Below, one piece after another: positions 38,419-46,556 of a DNA stretch of 64,000 nucleotides. The notes beneath the pieces were generated by a model that was given only the letters and a program-made list of their open reading frames with translations, searched no databases and was not told the DNA's origin. The position numbers were made by a program, and so were the translations under genes. Origin of the DNA: Brucella pseudogrignonensis (GTDB taxonomy: Bacteria > Pseudomonadota > Alphaproteobacteria > Rhizobiales > Rhizobiaceae); NCBI RefSeq assembly GCF_002252525.1, contig NZ_NNRM01000011.1, positions 1 through 64,000 of the forward strand, given 5' to 3'. How positions within the stretch are numbered: the first letter of the stretch is position 1; every line of letters begins with the position of its first letter.

Positions 38419-39408
38419 ATGACTGATACTGTTCTCAAAGCAACGGCGACAAACCATCAGGCAAAAGCGCCGGCCCTCAACAGCCTTTCGGCGGTCGTTC
38501 TGGCGATTGCCATTGCTGGATTGATCGTAGCACCCTTCATGGTCTATCCGATCTTCCTGATGAAGATGCTGTGCTTTGCGCTCTTTGCCTCCGCATTCAA
38601 TCTGCTGCTCGGCTATACCGGCATTCTATCATTTGGCCATGCAGCCTTCTTCGGCGGTGCTGCGTATGTCACAGCACATGCCGTCAAAGTATGGGGTGTA
38701 ACACCCGAAATTGGCATCCTGCTTGGCGTCGTGGCTGCGGCCGTTCTCGGCCTCATCATCGGCTATCTCGCTATTCGCCGCCAGGGCATCTATTCAACGA
38801 TGATCACGCTGGCGCTGGCGCAGATGTTCTTCTTCTTCTGTCTGCAAGCGGCCTTTACACACGGCGAAGACGGTCTTCAGGGTGTGCCACGCGGCTATCT
38901 CTTTGGCTTTATCGACCTTAATCAGCCGATGAATATGTATTATTTTGTACTGGCTGTGTTTGTGATCGGGGTCTTTGCGATCTGGCGCATCATCAATTCG
39001 CCTTTCGGCATGATCCTCAAATCAGTCCGCGAAAACGAAAACCGCGCCGTGTCGCTGGGCTATTCCGTCAATCACTACAAGCTTGCAGCCTTTGTCATGT
39101 CGGCAGCACTTGCAGGACTTGCAGGCGGCATGAAGGCACTTGTCTTCCAGTTTGCCACACTCACCGATGTGGGCTGGCAGATGTCGGGCGAAGTGATCCT
39201 GATGACGCTGCTTGGCGGAATCGGAACGCTGATCGGCCCAATCGTCGGCGCAGCCTTCGTGGTCGCTCTTCAGAACTATCTCGCAACCTCCGACTTCCCC
39301 GTGACAATCGTCACTGGTGTCATCTTCATGGCCTGCGTTCTGCTCTTCCGTAGAGGCATCGTGGGCGAGTTCTATGCATCGCGGCTTGGAAAGAAATTGT
39401 TCGGATAA
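38419..39408 (+). CDS. Branched-chain-type ABC transporter permease, LivM-like
   Basis: 329 residues, about eight to ten membrane segments, LivM pattern (NLLLGYTGILSFGHAAFFGG; LLGGIGTLIGPIVGA). Ribosome site GGGAGGGAGG sits in the end of the LivH gene. A hairpin (39420-39449) follows and partly separates it from the oxidoreductase gene. Confidence 0.9.
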   Translation: MTDTVLKATATNHQAKAPALNSLSAVVLAIAIAGLIVAPFMVYPIFLMKMLCFALFASAFNLLLGYTGILSFGHAAFFGGAAYVTAHAVKVWGVTPEIGILLGVVAAAVLGLIIGYLAIRRQGIYSTMITLALAQMFFFFCLQAAFTHGEDGLQGVPRGYLFGFIDLNQPMNMYYFVLAVFVIGVFAIWRIINSPFGMILKSVRENENRAVSLGYSVNHYKLAAFVMSAALAGLAGGMKALVFQFATLTDVGWQMSGEVILMTLLGGIGTLIGPIVGAAFVVALQNYLATSDFPVTIVTGVIFMACVLLFRRGIVGEFYASRLGKKLFG

Positions 39409-39419
39409 CCGGCACTTCC

Positions 39420-39449
39420 GGAGCCGCATGTTCATAAGATAGCGGCTCC
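39420..39449 (+). terminator. Hairpin between livM-like and GMC oxidoreductase genes
   Basis: Perfect 8-bp arms GGAGCCGC / GCGGCTCC, then ACCTTTTTAC. A weak intrinsic terminator; some read-through to the oxidoreductase is likely. Confidence 0.55.
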
Positions 39450-39472
39450 ACCTTTTTACTGGATATGAAATC

Positions 39473-41071
39473 ATGACCGACACCTACGATTACATCGTGG
39501 TTGGCGCGGGCACGGCTGGCTGCGCCCTTGCGAACCGCCTTTCCGCAGATAAGAACCGTTCCGTGCTGCTGCTTGAAGCAGGTGGCAAAGACAATTACGC
39601 GTGGATTCATATCCCCGTCGGCTATCTTTACTGCATCGGCAATCCGCGCACCGACTGGTGTTTCACCACAGAAGCGGAAGCAGGCCTGAATGGGCGCTCG
39701 CTCGGCTATCCGCGGGGCAAAGTGCTTGGTGGCTGCTCCTCCATCAATGGCATGATCTATATGCGCGGACAGGCACGCGATTATGATCTGTGGCGACAGG
39801 CCGGTTGCGACGGCTGGGGCTGGGACGACGTGTTGCCCTTCTTCAAAAAGTCAGAAGACAATTTCGCAGGCGCAGATGATCTGCATGGCACAGGTGGCGA
39901 ATGGCGTGTCGAAAGTGCCCGCCTGCATTGGGATATTCTGGATGCTTTTCGTGATGCAGCGGTTGCTGCCGGAATTCCAGCAACCGACGATTTCAATCGC
40001 GGTGACAATGAAGGCGTGTCCTATTTCAAGGTCAACCAGAAGCGCGGAATTCGCTGGAATACGGCCAAAGCCTTTCTGCGCCCGGCTCTTGATCGCCCGA
40101 ACCTGCGCGTTGAAACCGGCGCCCATGTTCGCCGCATCGAGATCGAAGAGCTGCGGGCAACCGGCGTCACTTTCGATCAGAATGGGACAACCCGGACCGT
40201 CAAAGCAAAACGCGAGATTATTTTGGCAGCAGGTGCCGTCGGCTCGCCGCAGATATTGGAGCTTTCAGGCGTAGGACGTGGTGATGTGCTGCAAAAGGCA
40301 GGCATTCCGGTAAAACTCGAACGCAGACAGCTGGGCGAAAATCTGCAGGATCATCTGCAACTGCGCTGCGCTTATAAAGTTACCGGCATTCCAACGCTCA
40401 ATGAAAAGGCGAGCAAGCTCTTCGGTAAAGCCATGATCGGGCTTGAGTATTTCCTGCGTCGCTCTGGCCCCATGTCGATGGCACCCAGCCAGCTCGGTGT
40501 TTTCACCCGTTCGGACCCATCCTATGAAACAGCCAATCTGCAATATCATGTGCAGCCATTGAGCCTTGAGAAATTCGGTGAAGCCGTCCACCCCTTCCCG
40601 GCCTTTACCGCATCCGTCTGTAATCTGCGCCCTGACAGCCGTGGTTCGATCCACATCAAGTCGCCTGATCACCGGACCCAACCGGCAATCCAGCCGAACT
40701 ATCTTTCCGCAGAAAGCGACCGCCGTGTTGCAGCCGATTCGATCCGCCTCACCCGCCATATCGTGGCGCAGGCGCCTTTGCAGAAATATCGCCCGGAAGA
40801 ATTCAAGCCCGGACCAAGCTATGAAACGCAGGAGCAGCTGGAAAAAGCAGCGGGCGATATCGGCACCACGATTTTCCATCCGGTCGGCACCTGCCGAATG
40901 GGTGTAGATGCTGAAGCGATTGTCGATCCGCGTCTGCGACTTAACGGCATTCAGGGACTGCGCGTGGCCGATGCCTCGGTCATGCCCGGAATCACCTCCG
41001 GCAACACAAACTCACCCACTTTGATGATTGCCGAGAAGGCCGCCCAGATGATTATTTCGGATAATTATTAG
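39473..41071 (+). CDS. GMC-family FAD oxidoreductase (alcohol/choline dehydrogenase type)
   Basis: 532 residues. FAD-binding GxGxxG at the start (YIVVGAGTAGCALANRLS), GMC signature region GYPRGKVLGGCSSINGM, and catalytic His near the C terminus (GTCRMGVD; SGNTNSPTLMIAEKAA). Oxidises an alcohol, possibly aliphatic, aromatic or choline-like. No betaine aldehyde dehydrogenase is adjacent, so betA is not assumed. Sits at the end of the importer operon, and the pair suggests uptake plus oxidation of the same compound. Confidence 0.87.
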   Translation: MTDTYDYIVVGAGTAGCALANRLSADKNRSVLLLEAGGKDNYAWIHIPVGYLYCIGNPRTDWCFTTEAEAGLNGRSLGYPRGKVLGGCSSINGMIYMRGQARDYDLWRQAGCDGWGWDDVLPFFKKSEDNFAGADDLHGTGGEWRVESARLHWDILDAFRDAAVAAGIPATDDFNRGDNEGVSYFKVNQKRGIRWNTAKAFLRPALDRPNLRVETGAHVRRIEIEELRATGVTFDQNGTTRTVKAKREIILAAGAVGSPQILELSGVGRGDVLQKAGIPVKLERRQLGENLQDHLQLRCAYKVTGIPTLNEKASKLFGKAMIGLEYFLRRSGPMSMAPSQLGVFTRSDPSYETANLQYHVQPLSLEKFGEAVHPFPAFTASVCNLRPDSRGSIHIKSPDHRTQPAIQPNYLSAESDRRVAADSIRLTRHIVAQAPLQKYRPEEFKPGPSYETQEQLEKAAGDIGTTIFHPVGTCRMGVDAEAIVDPRLRLNGIQGLRVADASVMPGITSGNTNSPTLMIAEKAAQMIISDNY

Positions 41072-41086
41072 AACCAGATTCCGGTC

Positions 41087-41124
41087 AGCCCCGTGAGCGG
41101 AAATGGCAATCCGCTCACGGGGCT
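41087..41124 (+). terminator. Long hairpin after the GMC oxidoreductase gene
   Basis: Perfect 15-bp arms AGCCCCGTGAGCGGA / TCCGCTCACGGGGCT with an 8-nt loop, 15 nt past the stop. No T run. Probably ends or protects the transcript. Confidence 0.7.
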
Positions 41125-41296
41125 GTGAACGCAATTTCACAATCGCTGAATCTCGTGAAGCTGAAATAATTTTCCTTGTTTATTGCCGTGCAAACGGGAA
41201 TTATCGGCATCAAGGTGGGCAGGGGGAGAAAGATCATCTAACATGATCACTTTCCGGGACCGGCTCTCCAAAAAACTTTAGACAAGGAAAATAAGA

Positions 41297-42133
41297 ATGT
41301 CGTCAGTCCTTTCCCGCTATTCGCTGACCCGCCGCGCGGGTCTGAAAGCTGCCCTCTTCACCGCTGCAGCTCTAACAGTTGGTTTTGCGAGCGCGCCAAG
41401 CCACGCAGAAGACAAGACCATCAAGGTCGGCATCATGGGCGGCGAAGACGAAGACGTCTGGAAAGTCGTTGCCGAAGAAGGCAAGAAGCACGGCCTCAAC
41501 ATCGAGCGCGTGACCTTCAACGACTACAACCAGCCAAATGAAGCGCTGGAACGCAAGGAAATCGACGCGAACGCTTTCCAGCACAAGCCTTACCTTGACG
41601 AACAGATCAAGCAGCACGGCTACAAGATCAGCGTTGCAGGTTACACCGCTGTCTGGCCAATCGGCATCTATTCGCGCAAGATCAAGAGCCTTGATGAACT
41701 GAAAGAAGGCGCAGTTGTCGGTGTGCCGAACGACCCATCGAATGAAGGTCGTGCGCTCCGCGTTCTCGAAGCAAGCGGCCTTATCAAGCTGAAGCCGGAA
41801 GCAGGCATCCTCGCAACGCCAATCGATGTGATTGAAAATCCAAAGAAGATCGAAATCAAGGAACTCGACGCCGGTGTCGTCGGTCGCTCGATTGATGATC
41901 TCGATGTCGCAATCGTGAACAACGACTGGGCAGCTAAAGCTGGCCTGAAGAAGGAAGAAGCGATCGGTTGGGAATCCAAGGAAAACAACCCATACAACAA
42001 CTTCATCGCGGTCCGCACCGAAGATGAAAATGCTGAATGGGTAAAGAACCTTGTTGCCTCCTTCCAGAACGACGCCGTCAAGGCCGAGCTGGACCGCGTT
42101 TACAAGGGCACAGGCATTCCAGCCTGGAACTAA
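41297..42133 (+). CDS. metQ: Methionine ABC transporter binding protein (NlpA family)
   Basis: 278 residues. Mature sequence KTIKVGIMGGEDEDVWKVVA and the PNDPSNEGRAL loop mark the MetQ/NlpA family, binders of D- and L-methionine. The leader is unusual: SLTRRAGLKAALF followed by a hydrophobic stretch and SHAED, with a twin-arginine-like motif and no lipobox cysteine, so it looks soluble periplasmic rather than a lipoprotein. Strong terminator follows; metN and metI come after a 203-bp gap. Confidence 0.9.
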   Translation: MSSVLSRYSLTRRAGLKAALFTAAALTVGFASAPSHAEDKTIKVGIMGGEDEDVWKVVAEEGKKHGLNIERVTFNDYNQPNEALERKEIDANAFQHKPYLDEQIKQHGYKISVAGYTAVWPIGIYSRKIKSLDELKEGAVVGVPNDPSNEGRALRVLEASGLIKLKPEAGILATPIDVIENPKKIEIKELDAGVVGRSIDDLDVAIVNNDWAAKAGLKKEEAIGWESKENNPYNNFIAVRTEDENAEWVKNLVASFQNDAVKAELDRVYKGTGIPAWN

Positions 42134-42154
42134 TTGCTATGAGTGACTGAAAGA

Positions 42155-42189
42155 CCGCGCCGGAAAAAGCTTTTCCGGCGCGGCTTTTA
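42155..42189 (+). terminator. Intrinsic terminator after metQ
   Basis: Perfect 13-bp arms CCGCGCCGGAAAA / TTTTCCGGCGCGG, 3-nt loop, then CTTTTATTG. Separates metQ from metNI. Confidence 0.88.
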
Positions 42190-42336
42190 TTGACGTAAGC
42201 AAAAAAATTGCCCAAAAGCATCGGCGGTGAGCATTAGCTCCATGGCTTAGCCAGGCCTCATCTTTCCTTGAAGCCTTATCCGATTGCAGTTTGCCGCTGT
42301 TTTACAGCGGTGCATCTAACTATAGAAGAAACGACC

Positions 42337-43395
42337 GTGACCATTGAACAGCCACCTGCCGCATTAGCGCCCATCGTCGAAATGAAAGACGTGCGCCGAA
42401 TGTTCGGCGAAACGGCTGCGATCAGCGGCGTCTCTCTTTCCGTCGCACGCGGCGAAATTCTCGGCATCATCGGTCGTAGCGGCGCGGGCAAATCCACGCT
42501 GATCCGCTGCGTCAATGGCCTTGAGAAGCCCGACAGCGGTTCAATCCTGATTGAAGGTCGTGAGATCACCGGCCTTGGTGAAGACGCGCTTCGCCCTGTG
42601 CGCCGCCGCATCGGCATGGTGTTTCAGCACTTCAATCTCATGTCGGCCAAAACCGTGGCGCAGAACGTAGCTTTACCGCTCAAGATTGCGGGTATGCCAA
42701 AAGCTCAGCGCATCAAGCGCGTGGCAGAACTGCTGGATCTCGTCGGTCTCTCCGACAAGGCGAAGCAATATCCGGCACAGCTTTCCGGTGGCCAGAAGCA
42801 GCGCGTCGGCATTGCGCGCGCACTTGCTGCCGAACCCGCCGTTCTGCTCTCTGACGAAGCCACCTCGGCGCTCGATCCTGAGACAACCCAGTCAATTCTG
42901 GCGCTGCTCAAAGATATCAACACCAAGCTTGGCCTTACCATCCTGCTCATTACCCATGAAATGGACGTTATCCGCCGCATCGCCGACCGGGTGATCGTGC
43001 TGGATCACGGCGCAATCGCCGAAGAAGGTCCTGTCTGGAAAGTCTTCGCCAATCCGCAGTCGCCCATCACGCAAAGCATGTTGCAAGTGCTGGAGCCGGA
43101 ACTGCCTGCCGTGTGGCGCGAGCGCCTCGACAAGACCGGCGATCTTGCCATTCTCAAGGTCAAGCTTTCAGGAACCGCCGCCAAGGGCGCATTCTTCAGC
43201 GAAGCGACACTTGCGACCGGCATTGCGCTTCAACTGATCCATGGCGGTATGGATACCATTCAGGGCGAGCCGGTTGGAACCATGTTCATTGGCCTGCCCA
43301 CGCAGGACAAGGCAAAACTAGACGCCACACTCGCCTATTTCAACACCCATGCAGACGCCACGGAGGTTCTCGGCTATGTCTCAGGCAATGCTTGA
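42337..43395 (+). CDS. metN: Methionine ABC transporter ATP-binding protein
   Basis: 352 residues if translation starts at GTG 42337 (weak GAAGAA site); the frame is open upstream, so a longer form from 42268 is possible. Walker A GRSGAGKST, signature LSGGQKQR, Walker B VLLSDEATSALD, and a C-terminal NIL domain (about residues 265-340) that in this family binds methionine and inhibits uptake. Followed by metI with a 20-nt overlap. Walker B has Ser instead of the usual Leu before Asp, which is normal for MetN. Confidence 0.92.
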   Translation: MTIEQPPAALAPIVEMKDVRRMFGETAAISGVSLSVARGEILGIIGRSGAGKSTLIRCVNGLEKPDSGSILIEGREITGLGEDALRPVRRRIGMVFQHFNLMSAKTVAQNVALPLKIAGMPKAQRIKRVAELLDLVGLSDKAKQYPAQLSGGQKQRVGIARALAAEPAVLLSDEATSALDPETTQSILALLKDINTKLGLTILLITHEMDVIRRIADRVIVLDHGAIAEEGPVWKVFANPQSPITQSMLQVLEPELPAVWRERLDKTGDLAILKVKLSGTAAKGAFFSEATLATGIALQLIHGGMDTIQGEPVGTMFIGLPTQDKAKLDATLAYFNTHADATEVLGYVSGNA

Positions 43396-44047
43396 TCTTC
43401 TCTGGCGCTCCTTCTGGGAGACCATGATCATGACCGGCTTTTCGAGCCTGATTTCGCTCGTCGTCGGTCTGCCGCTGGCACTCATTATGATTCTGACCGA
43501 ACGTGGTGGCCTTGCGCAAAACCTGACAATCAACGCCATTCTCGGTGCCATCATCAATGGCTTCCGTTCAGTGCCTTTCATCATTTTGCTTGTGGCACTT
43601 ATCCCGGTGACGCGCTTTGTTGTCGGCACATCGATCGGCACATGGGCATCCATCGTGCCATTGTCGATTGCCGCCATTCCCTATTACGCGCGTATCGCTG
43701 AAGTCTCGCTGCGCGAAGTGGATAACGGCCTCGTGGAAGCTGCACGATCGATGGGCGCAAACCGCTGGACGATCGTGCGTGAAGTGCTGGTGCCGGAGGC
43801 CCTTCCCGGCATCATCGCAGGCTTCACCGTGACCATCATCACACTCATTGGCGCGTCTGCAATGGCTGGTGCCATCGGTGCAGGCGGTCTAGGTGATCTG
43901 GCTATCCGTTACGGATATCAGCGCTTTGAAACGCAGATCATGATTGCTGTGGTGATTATTCTGATCATCATGGTGTGCGGAATTCAGCTCATCGGCGATT
44001 ATCTCGTCAATCGTCTCGACAAGCGCAACCTGCGTTCACGCAGCTAA
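43376..44047 (+). CDS. metI: Methionine ABC transporter permease
   Basis: 223 residues from ATG 43376 inside the metN end; ATG 43388 is an alternative. Five or so membrane segments, PIGTW-like loop replaced by SIGTWASIVPLSIAAIPYYA, and EVDNGLVEAARSMGANRWTI, the coupling loop of MetI. Forms the methionine import channel with MetN. Confidence 0.92.
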   Translation: MSQAMLDLLWRSFWETMIMTGFSSLISLVVGLPLALIMILTERGGLAQNLTINAILGAIINGFRSVPFIILLVALIPVTRFVVGTSIGTWASIVPLSIAAIPYYARIAEVSLREVDNGLVEAARSMGANRWTIVREVLVPEALPGIIAGFTVTIITLIGASAMAGAIGAGGLGDLAIRYGYQRFETQIMIAVVIILIIMVCGIQLIGDYLVNRLDKRNLRSRS

Positions 44048-44052
44048 ACTAC

Positions 44053-44083
44053 AGACTGAGGGTGTTTATCGCACCCTCCGTCT
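44053..44083. terminator. Bidirectional hairpin between metI and VOC gene
   Basis: AGAC.GAGGGTG and CACCCTC.GTCT arms with one opposed mismatch around TTTATCG, spanning the gap and the last codons of the VOC gene. Tail-to-tail placement suggests it serves both genes. Confidence 0.6.
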
Positions 44084-44476
44084 AAAACCTGCTTCCAGCG
44101 TATTGCCATCAGGGTCGAAGACGAGAGCCGCATAATAGCCCATCTCTTCCGGCCCCTGATAGGCCGGTGAGCCGCTCTCCCTGCCGCCACCCTGAACTGC
44201 TGCCCGGAAAAAAGCCTCCACATCTTCACGACTGCTCGCATTGAACATCAGATGAAGATGGTTGCCCGGCTTGCCTTCAGGCACGCCTGCGTCTGCTTTC
44301 TGCCCTTTGTGTATCCATAGAAAGGGCACAGGTGCCCTCTCGCCTCCACTCACAAAGAAACCGCTATCCGAATGTGGAATAACAGCGAGCCCAAGTTTAG
44401 GCATGCAGCTTTCATAGAAAGAAAGGCTGCGGCGAAGGTCTTTGCTTTGAAAGCCGATATGATCGAAGAGCGACAT
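44066..44476 (-). CDS. VOC-family (glyoxalase/dioxygenase-fold) protein
   Basis: 136 residues, two beta-alpha-beta-beta-beta units. Seen: FDHIGFQSKDLRRSLSFYE, NHLHLMFNA and YYAALVFDPDGNTLEAGF, which supply the usual metal ligands (His, His, Glu). Members range from antibiotic-binding proteins to isomerases; substrate unknown. Single gene, convergent with metI. Confidence 0.8.
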   Translation of the reverse strand: MSLFDHIGFQSKDLRRSLSFYESCMPKLGLAVIPHSDSGFFVSGGERAPVPFLWIHKGQKADAGVPEGKPGNHLHLMFNASSREDVEAFFRAAVQGGGRESGSPAYQGPEEMGYYAALVFDPDGNTLEAGFRRRVR

Positions 44477-44647
44477 AACAATGATTATATGTCGGCTTTT
44501 AATAAAGAAAAGCGGCGCCCCCTATTTTGGAGAGCACCGCTGTAATTATTCTTGTAAAAGATGGATTAGTGTCTGTGGGGATTTTTCGAATTTGACGTTT
44601 GAAACAGCATTAATGTCAGCCGGGATTCAAACGTCCAATCCAATCCA

Positions 44648-45517
44648 CTAGCCGCGTGTGCGTGCCAATCCAGCCTTGGCAGGCTGATAGTTTGCATCAA
44701 GCTGAATAGCGCGCGAATAAGAATTCGCAGCCTTGGCCTTGTCGCCGCGCTGTTCATAGACCAGCGCCTGATTGGACCAGCTTTCAGCAACATTGCCATC
44801 AAGGGTGATCGCCGTGTTGAAATCGTCAAATGCGTTGTCGTAATCGCCCAGCGCCACATAAGAAATGCCGCGACCATTATAAGGTTCAGGTGCTGTTGAA
44901 TTAAGCGAAATCGCTTTCGAGAAATCTTCAATCGCCTGCTTGTGCTGGCCCTTGGCCTGATAGATCAGACCACGGTTATGGTAGGCGCGGCCATCGGTCG
45001 TCTGCAACGAGATTGCCTGGTTAAAATCGCTAAGCGCCTGATCGAGACGTCCAGCCAGACGATAGACATTACCACGTCCGACATAAGCTGCATCATATTG
45101 CGGGTTGATCTGGATCGCGCGGCTGTAATCCTGCGCTGCCTTGCCGCTGTCACCCATATAACGATAAATCAGCGCGCGGTTTGCATAGGCCTGGTAGAAA
45201 TTCGGGTTCAGCGCAATTGCCTGATCGAAATCACGCAGCGCTTCCTTATAACGGCGGGCCTTGCCATAAGCCGATCCGCGCACGTTGTAAGCTTCGGGAT
45301 CGCGCGGGTTGCTCTGAATAACGCTGGTGAGCGAGCTGATGTTTTCGCTCGAACCTTGAGCACGATCAACCGTGCTCAATGCGCTATGCGTGTTGGAGCT
45401 TTGGCAACCAGCAACCGCAAGAGCCAGAACTGCCGTGACCGCCAATAGGCTGTTTCGTGCAAAATGAGAGCCTGTTGATTTTCCGGCCTTCTCAACAAAG
45501 TTCCCGGACGAATGCAT
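44648..45517 (-). CDS. TPR-repeat lipoprotein, NlpI-like
   Basis: 289 residues from ATG 45517 (AAGG 4 nt ahead). Lipoprotein signal: hydrophobic stretch ending VAGC, with Cys as first mature residue. About seven tandem tetratricopeptide repeats follow (for example PEAYNVRGSAYGKARRYKEA). Predicted envelope scaffold, possibly for peptidoglycan hydrolases as NlpI in E. coli; this is family inference. A longer reading frame upstream is open but lacks a signal peptide and ribosome site. Confidence 0.85.
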   Translation of the reverse strand: MHSSGNFVEKAGKSTGSHFARNSLLAVTAVLALAVAGCQSSNTHSALSTVDRAQGSSENISSLTSVIQSNPRDPEAYNVRGSAYGKARRYKEALRDFDQAIALNPNFYQAYANRALIYRYMGDSGKAAQDYSRAIQINPQYDAAYVGRGNVYRLAGRLDQALSDFNQAISLQTTDGRAYHNRGLIYQAKGQHKQAIEDFSKAISLNSTAPEPYNGRGISYVALGDYDNAFDDFNTAITLDGNVAESWSNQALVYEQRGDKAKAANSYSRAIQLDANYQPAKAGLARTRG

Positions 45518-45685
45518 CACCTTAAAGCGTGTTGGCAACGACAGCGTTCCTTTCTGCTTGATCGGAGCGAGGGACCTGAAACCCTGAACTTCCGTCAACT
45601 TTGTCCCCGGCTGATACAACAGCCACAATACTATATTTGTCTCTATAGCACAGCAAAAGGCCGCAGGAAAAACTGCGCCTTGAAA

Positions 45686-45778
45686 TGCACCCGAAAAACG
45701 AAACCGGCTTTCGGATAAGATAGGCGTAAACTCAACTCTTGGAAGCCCGGATCTGATACTATCGGATCTTTGCTCCAG
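45686..45778. repeat. Degenerate composite palindromic repeat
   Basis: CCCGAAAAACG...CGGCTTTCGG followed after about 20 nt by GGATCTGATACTATCGGATC. Same module order, spacing and linker (AAGAT.GGCGTAAA) style as the copy at 34645-34741, but with worn arms. Confidence 0.5.
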
Positions 45779-45925
45779 ATGGATCAACGCCACAATAAAG
45801 GTCAGTATATGGCGGCCCGCTGACACTTCAAATCGGCATGTCTTATCTCGTGAAGCAAACCGAGATCATGCTCTGACCTTCAGACATGCAAAAACCGGCG
45901 CGAGCCATAAGCTGCACCGGTAAGC

Positions 45926-45950
45926 AAAAGGCGCCACAAAGGCGGCGCCA
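45926..45950 (-). terminator. Intrinsic terminator of rpsU
   Basis: On the minus strand GGCGCC, an 8-nt loop, GGCGCC, then TTTTGC. It starts 14 nt past the rpsU stop. Confidence 0.75.
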
Positions 45951-45962
45951 ATCTCAGGTCAC

Positions 45963-46193
45963 TTAGCGAGCTGCGGTACGACCGCCGCCGATAAGACCTT
46001 CACGCTGTGCGCGCTTACGAGCCAGCTTGCGAGCGCGACGAACGGCTTCTGCCTTTTCGCGGGCGCGCTTTTCAGATGGCTTTTCATAATGGCCACGCAT
46101 CTTCATTTCGCGGAAGATACCTTCGCGCTGCATCTTTTTCTTCAGAGCGCGGAGAGCCTGATCAACATTGTTATCGCGGACGAGTACCTGCAC
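45963..46193 (-). CDS. rpsU: 30S ribosomal protein S21
   Basis: 76 residues, start GTG 46193. Seen: [20 protein letters not shown] and an arginine-rich C-terminal tail, as in alphaproteobacterial S21. Binds near the 3' end of 16S rRNA and helps initiation. The start is fixed by comparison with the standard N terminus. Single gene with its own promoter and terminator. Confidence 0.95.
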   Translation of the reverse strand: MQVLVRDNNVDQALRALKKKMQREGIFREMKMRGHYEKPSEKRAREKAEAVRRARKLARKRAQREGLIGGGRTAAR

Positions 46194-46556
46194 GTGTAAT
46201 CCCGTATCGGTTAGAATTTCGGTTGAGCCTGAGGCTTTAAGGGCGTCTCTTAACGATGTTCAGTCGACAGAGTCAACTGTCTAAACGCCGAAAGGCTCCC
46301 AAGCTTCGCAACATAAACGCTGCAAATTGGGGCTGGCATTACCAGATGGCCCGGCTTTTGTCCACCTCAAGATAAGACTTTGCCCGGCCCTGGGTACAAA
46401 TAATGGCTTCACGTCGAATTATAATGACCAAATCAGCCTTTATAGGCTAGAGAGCACGCGCTTTTCGCACAATTCAGCCTCATTGCTCCGTCATGAGCTA
46501 CAGGCTGGTGAAATGTACCGCCCATCCCCATTCATTGATTCCTTCTGTCGAGATTT
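46194..46556. promoter_or_regulatory. Divergent gap with candidate rpsU promoter
   Basis: 363 bp. On the minus strand TTGACT (46271-46276), 17 bp, TTAAGA (46248-46253) gives a good sigma70-type promoter with a leader of about 50 nt before rpsU. The rest must hold the promoter of the rightward gene at 46557. No other gene is evident. Confidence 0.55.

Larger units (their letters stand above)
45518..45962. other. 445-bp gap between TPR gene and rpsU
   Basis: Holds the TPR gene promoter region, a degenerate composite repeat (45686-45778) and the rpsU terminator (45926-45950). No convincing small gene was seen on either strand. Confidence 0.6.

Noticed and set aside
39473-41071. Calling the GMC oxidoreductase choline dehydrogenase (betA)
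   Set aside because: No betB, betI or choline transporter is adjacent; the family is too broad for that name.
41125-41296. Possible SAM riboswitch before metQ
   Set aside because: Small inverted repeats (for example GATCAT/ATGATC at 41232-41248) are present, but I could not match the conserved core of SAM-II or other SAM aptamers.
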